From Molossus alvarezi (Eukaryota > Chordata > Mammalia > Chiroptera > Molossidae): DNA of 64,000 nt. Location: assembly GCA_037176705.1 (NCBI GenBank), contig CM073893.1, forward strand, positions 18,538,074-18,602,073. Direction: 5' to 3'. A model generated the notes under the pieces. The model did no database searches and was not told the origin of the DNA. It worked only from the letters and a program-made list of their open reading frames with translations. Position 1 is the stretch's first letter. Every line of letters begins with the position of its first letter. Of the stretch, positions 60,463 to 64,000 are shown in pieces. Both the position numbers and the translations under genes were made by a program.

Positions 60463-61471
60463 TAAAAATTTCAATGGAATATTTATTGGAAGTGATTGAA
60501 TTTTCAATATATAGATTTCCTATCCCTGAAAATGGTATCAGTGTGAACAGTGTGTATTGGGTTTTCAAAAGGCTTTCTAAAGATTTTATAATTTTTCTCC
60601 ACAAAGATTTTATACATATTCTTGATTTAATCTTATTTTTGTTGCTATAGTAAATGGCATCCTTTAAAATTTTTTTATTTCTAAGTATTTGTGGCTAGTA
60701 TATAGAAATACAAGTGATTTCATATATTTATCTTTTTAAATTAATTAATTAATTAATTTTTGTTGCAGATGTTTCTCCTGTTTACCCCCAGACATCCTCT
60801 TCTGTATCCCACCCACCCCCACCCAAGCAATGAGGTTTATGTCCATTGGTTACCCATACATGCAGATAAGTTCTTTGGTTTATCTCATCCCTCCCCCAAT
60901 ACCCTTGTCTGAAGTTTGTCAGTCTGAACCGTACTATTTTCTATGTCTCTGGGTCTATTTTGTTCATCAGCTTTTTTTGTTGATTATATTCACAAATAAG
61001 TGAGATCATGTGGTATTTGTCTTTCTCTGCTTGGCTTATTTTACTTCGCATAATACTTTCCAGGTCCCTCCATGTTGTCTCAAAAGATAAGAGAGCTTTG
61101 TTTCTTACAGCTGCATAGTGTTCCATTGCACCTTTTTTACCCACCATCTATTGGTGTGATACTTGGGCTGTTTCCAGATCTTAGCAATTGTAAATAGTGC
61201 TGCTATGAATATAGAGGTACATACATTCCTTCTGATTGGTGTTTCAGGCTTCTTAGGATATATTCCTAGAAGTGGGATCACTGGGTCAAATGACAGTTCA
61301 ATTTTTAATTTTTTGAGGAAACACCATATTGTTTTCCATAGTGGCTGCACCAGTCTGCATTCCCACCAGCAGTGTACTAGAGTCCCCTTTTCTCCACACC
61401 CACACCAGCTCTTGTTGTTTGATAATTTGTTGATGGCAGCCATTCTGGCAGGTGTGAGGTGATACCTTATA

Positions 61472-61748
61472 CAGTAGTCCCTCGTTTATTGTGGGTAATT
61501 CATTCCAGACTAGTGGTTGCACCTGGCATTGAAGGATTCCTGGGGTGCTCGAATACGTAGGCCTACAGTCTATACGTATAGTAATTTTAATTTTAATTGT
61601 AATACAGGGGTATATAATTGACTCAGACAACCGAGCATGCACTGTATCATTGTCACTCTCTCGATCAACTTTTTAATGAATATATTTGAAGAAATCACGA
61701 TAGAGTGAAGCTTCGAAAGTCAAAGCACGAAGTGGCGAAGGATGACTG
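61472..61748. mobile_element. Pogo/Tigger-like MITE inside L1
   Basis: A 277-bp insertion flanked by TA (61470-61471 and 61749-61750). Ends cagtagtccctcg and, inverted, cgaaggatgactg. Related L1 copies in the window (for example around 63000) lack it and show the empty site. Confidence 0.85.
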
Positions 61749-61867
61749 TAGTTGTTTTAATATGCATCTCTCTGATGATTAGTGATGTTGAGCATTTTTT
61801 CATATATCTCTTGGCCATTTCTGTGTTTTGTTTGGAGAGGTGTCTCTTTAGGTCCTCTGCCCATTTT

Positions 61868-62115
61868 TTTTTTTTTTTTATCCTCATCCCAGGACATTTT
61901 TTGCATTTATCTTCAGATAGAGAGGGAGAAGGGGAGGGGGGCAAAGAGAGAGAGAGAAACATCGATGTGAGAGAGACACATTTACTGACTGCCACCCACA
62001 CAACCCCAACCAAGGCAGGGACAAACTGCAATGGAGGTATGTGCCTTAGTGGGAACCCTGGACTCTCTGGTCGACAGGCCAATGCTCTAACCACTGCACC
62101 AAACTGGCCAGGGCT
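61868..62115 (-). mobile_element. VES SINE, young, in L1
   Basis: Duplication ctctgcccatttttt flanks the element (right copy starts about 62114). Contains aacatcgatgtgagagagac. Confidence 0.93.
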
Positions 62116-62271
62116 CTGCCCATTTTTTAATTGGGTTCTTTGTCTTCCTTTTGTTGAGTTGTATGACTACTCTATATATTTTGGAAATTAACCCCTTATA
62201 TGATGTATCATTGGCAAATATGTTCTCCCATATAGTGGGTTTCCTTTCCATTTTGATGGTTGTTTCTTTTT

Positions 62272-64000
62272 TTAAAAATTTATTATTTATTAATTTGTTT
62301 TTGTTACAGATGTTTCTCATTTTTCCCCCATTGACACCCTCCTCCCCTTCCCCCTGCTCCATCCCCAACTTTGTTGTCTATGTTCATTGGTCATGCATAC
62401 ATGCATGTAAGTTCTGAGGTTTATCTCTTCCCGCACAAATGCTCTCTCCTCTGAGGCTTGTCAGCCTGTACCCCACCTCCATGTCTCTGGGTAAATTTTG
62501 TTCAGCAGTTTGTTTAGTTCATTATATTCCACAAATAAATGAGATCATGTGATATTTGTTTTTCTCTGCTTGGCTTGTTTCTCTTAGTGTAATACTCTCC
62601 AAGTCCTACCATGCAATCTCAAAGGATAAGACATCTTTCTTTCTTACAGCTGCATAGTACCACGGCTTTTTAATCCACTTATCTACTGATAGACATTTGG
62701 GTTGTTTCCAGATCTTAGCTATTGTAAATTGTGCTGCTATGAACATAGGGGTACATATATTCTTTCTGATTGGTGTTTCAAGCTTCTTAGGGTATATTCC
62801 TAGAAGTGGGATCACGGGATCAAATGGCAGTTCAATTTTTAATTTTTTGAGGTAACACCATAGTGTTTTCCATAGTGGCTGCACCAGTCTGCATTCCCAA
62901 CAGCAGTATACTAGAGTCTCCTTTTCTCCACACCCTCGCCAACACTTGTTGTTTGATGATTTGTTGATGGCGGCCATTCTGACAGGTGTGAGGTAATACC
63001 TCATTGTTGTTTTAATTTGCATCTCTCTGATGATTAGTGATGCTGAGCATTTCTTCATATGTCTCTTGGCTATTTGTATGTCCTGTTTGAAGAGGTGTCT
63101 ATTTAGGTCCTTTGCCCATTTTTTTAATTGGTTGTTTTGGCATCCTTTTGTTGAGTTGTATGAGCACTCTATATATTTTGGAAATTAACCCCTTATCTGA
63201 TGCATCATTGGAGATTATGGTCTCCCATATAGTGGGATCTCTTTCCATTTTGATGGTTGTTTCTTTTGCTGTGCAGAAGCTTTTTAGTTTGATGTAGCAA
63301 GTTGGATCCAGCAATACATCAAAAAAATTATTCATCATGACCAAGTGGGTTTCATCCCAGGGATGCAAGGATGGTACAATATTCGCAAATCAATAAATGT
63401 GATACACTACAGAAACAAAAGGAAAGATAAAAACCATATGATCCTATCAATAGATACTGAAAAGGCATTCAACAAAATCCAGCACCCATTTCTGATAAAA
63501 ACGCTCAGCAATCTGGGAATAGAGGGATCATATCTCGACATAATAAAGGCCATATGTGAAAGACCTACAGCCAACATCATACTCAGTGGGCAAAAATTAA
63601 AAGCATTTCCCTTAAGAACGGGAACAAGACAGGGATGCCCACTTTCACCACTCTTATTTAACATAGTACTGGAAGTCTTAGCCACAGCAATTAGACACGA
63701 AGAAAAAAGTAAAGGGGATCAAAATTGGAAAGGAGGAAGTGAAACTGTCATTATTTGCAGATGGCATGATATTGTACATAGAAAACCCTAAAGACTACAT
63801 CAAAAATTTACTAGACTTGATAAATGAATTTGGCAAAGTAGCAGGATACAAAATTAACGTCAAGAAATCGACAGCATTCTTATACACGAATGATGAACTC
63901 ACAGAAAGAGAAACTAAAAAGACAATCCCATTTACCATACTAGCAAAAAAAAATTAAGATACCTAGGAATAAACATAACCTAAGAAGTAAAAGAAGACAT
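62272..64000 (-). mobile_element. L1 with 5' inversion (twin-priming structure)
   Basis: 62272-63298 is an L1 3' end on the minus strand (3' UTR, ORF2 C-terminus). At 63298/63299 orientation flips: 63299-64000 is L1 ORF2 reverse-transcriptase sequence on the plus strand. The missing stretch between the two segments and the polarity fit twin priming. The right end is outside the window. Confidence 0.85.
63299..63957 (+). pseudogene. L1 ORF2 reverse-transcriptase fragment, disabled
   Basis: Encodes [24 protein letters not shown] sequence, then [20 protein letters not shown] and [20 protein letters not shown] (RT palm motifs). A frameshift lies near 63715. The catalytic F-A-D-D box reads F-A-D-G (LFADGMILY), so an essential aspartate is lost. 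Not a gene, only part of the inverted segment. Confidence 0.88.

Larger units (their letters stand above)
58060..60740 (-). mobile_element. Old L1, antisense, broken by SINEs
   Basis: Diverged ORF2 sequence on minus resumes after each SINE: ctttgctattgcaaacaatg (58140s), aaaatctggatattcattct (58940s), ttgtgtatggtgtgatgtag (59690s), gattgaattttcaatatata (60490s). A separate L1 3' end piece (ttggggtgacattgcttaat) occupies about 58695-58800. Confidence 0.7.
60745..62271 (-). mobile_element. L1 3' end, antisense, with MITE and VES
   Basis: 3' UTR side from 60745, ORF2 C-terminus ([20 protein letters not shown] at about 61250-61320), stopping at gatggttgtttctttt. Interrupted at 61472-61748 and 61868-62115. 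Confidence 0.88.

Noticed and set aside
63345..63791. 148-aa reverse-transcriptase frame as a domesticated gene
   Set aside because: Part of the inverted L1 segment; frameshifted and with a mutated FADD box.

Overview
This window is mammalian nuclear DNA, most likely from a yangochiropteran bat. The diagnostic signal is about 25 copies of a tRNA-derived SINE with a 5' head like gccctggccggtttggctca, which I recognise as the bat VES family. Nested L1 elements and older mammalian repeats (MIR, L2, MER5A, Tigger, Charlie, MaLR LTRs) fit this. The family of bat cannot be resolved by eye. No bacterial genes, CRISPR arrays or complete viral genomes were seen.

The only functional gene I can support is CDADC1 (cytidine and dCMP deaminase domain containing 1), on the minus strand. 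Seven coding exons with consensus splice sites and continuous phase run from a CpG-rich promoter and start codon at about 56.3 kb down to 1.36 kb. They encode about 407 N-terminal residues; the last exons lie beyond position 1. Exon 4 carries a degenerate deaminase motif (H-A-G instead of H-A-E), and exon 7 carries the intact H-A-E motif of the second domain. Everything from 1.5 to 55.4 kb that is not an exon is intron, mostly transposable elements.

Region by region: 1-1.05 kb, L1 3' end; 3.2-12.2 kb, an old hAT-like transposon split by a near-full-length antisense L1, itself split by a full-length ORF1-only half-L1; 15.2-18.1 kb, an L1 3' fragment in MER5A and a second half-L1 copy; 21.6-25.1 kb, hAT/Charlie relics with a U2 snRNA retrocopy; 26.3-31.5 kb, an antisense L1 without its 3' end, carrying a MITE, a VES and a truncated 5S rRNA retrocopy; 32-32.5 kb, Tigger; 36.9-37.4 kb, MaLR LTR; 38.2-43.8 kb, another antisense L1 with two VES copies; 45.3-45.8 kb, Tigger; 46.4-49.7 kb, a KATNBL1 processed pseudogene hit by an L1, a half-tRNA fragment and VES copies; 50.7-52.3 kb, old L1 with a hAT; 52.5-53.5 kb, LTR sequence.

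Upstream of CDADC1 (56.6-64 kb) lie an LTR, an old antisense L1 riddled with VES copies, a younger L1 carrying a TA-flanked MITE, and at the right edge an L1 with a 5' inversion of the twin-priming type. The most interesting material is the pair of half-L1 elements, the tailless 5S retrocopy, the U2 retrocopy abutting an L1, and the MITEs inside L1s.
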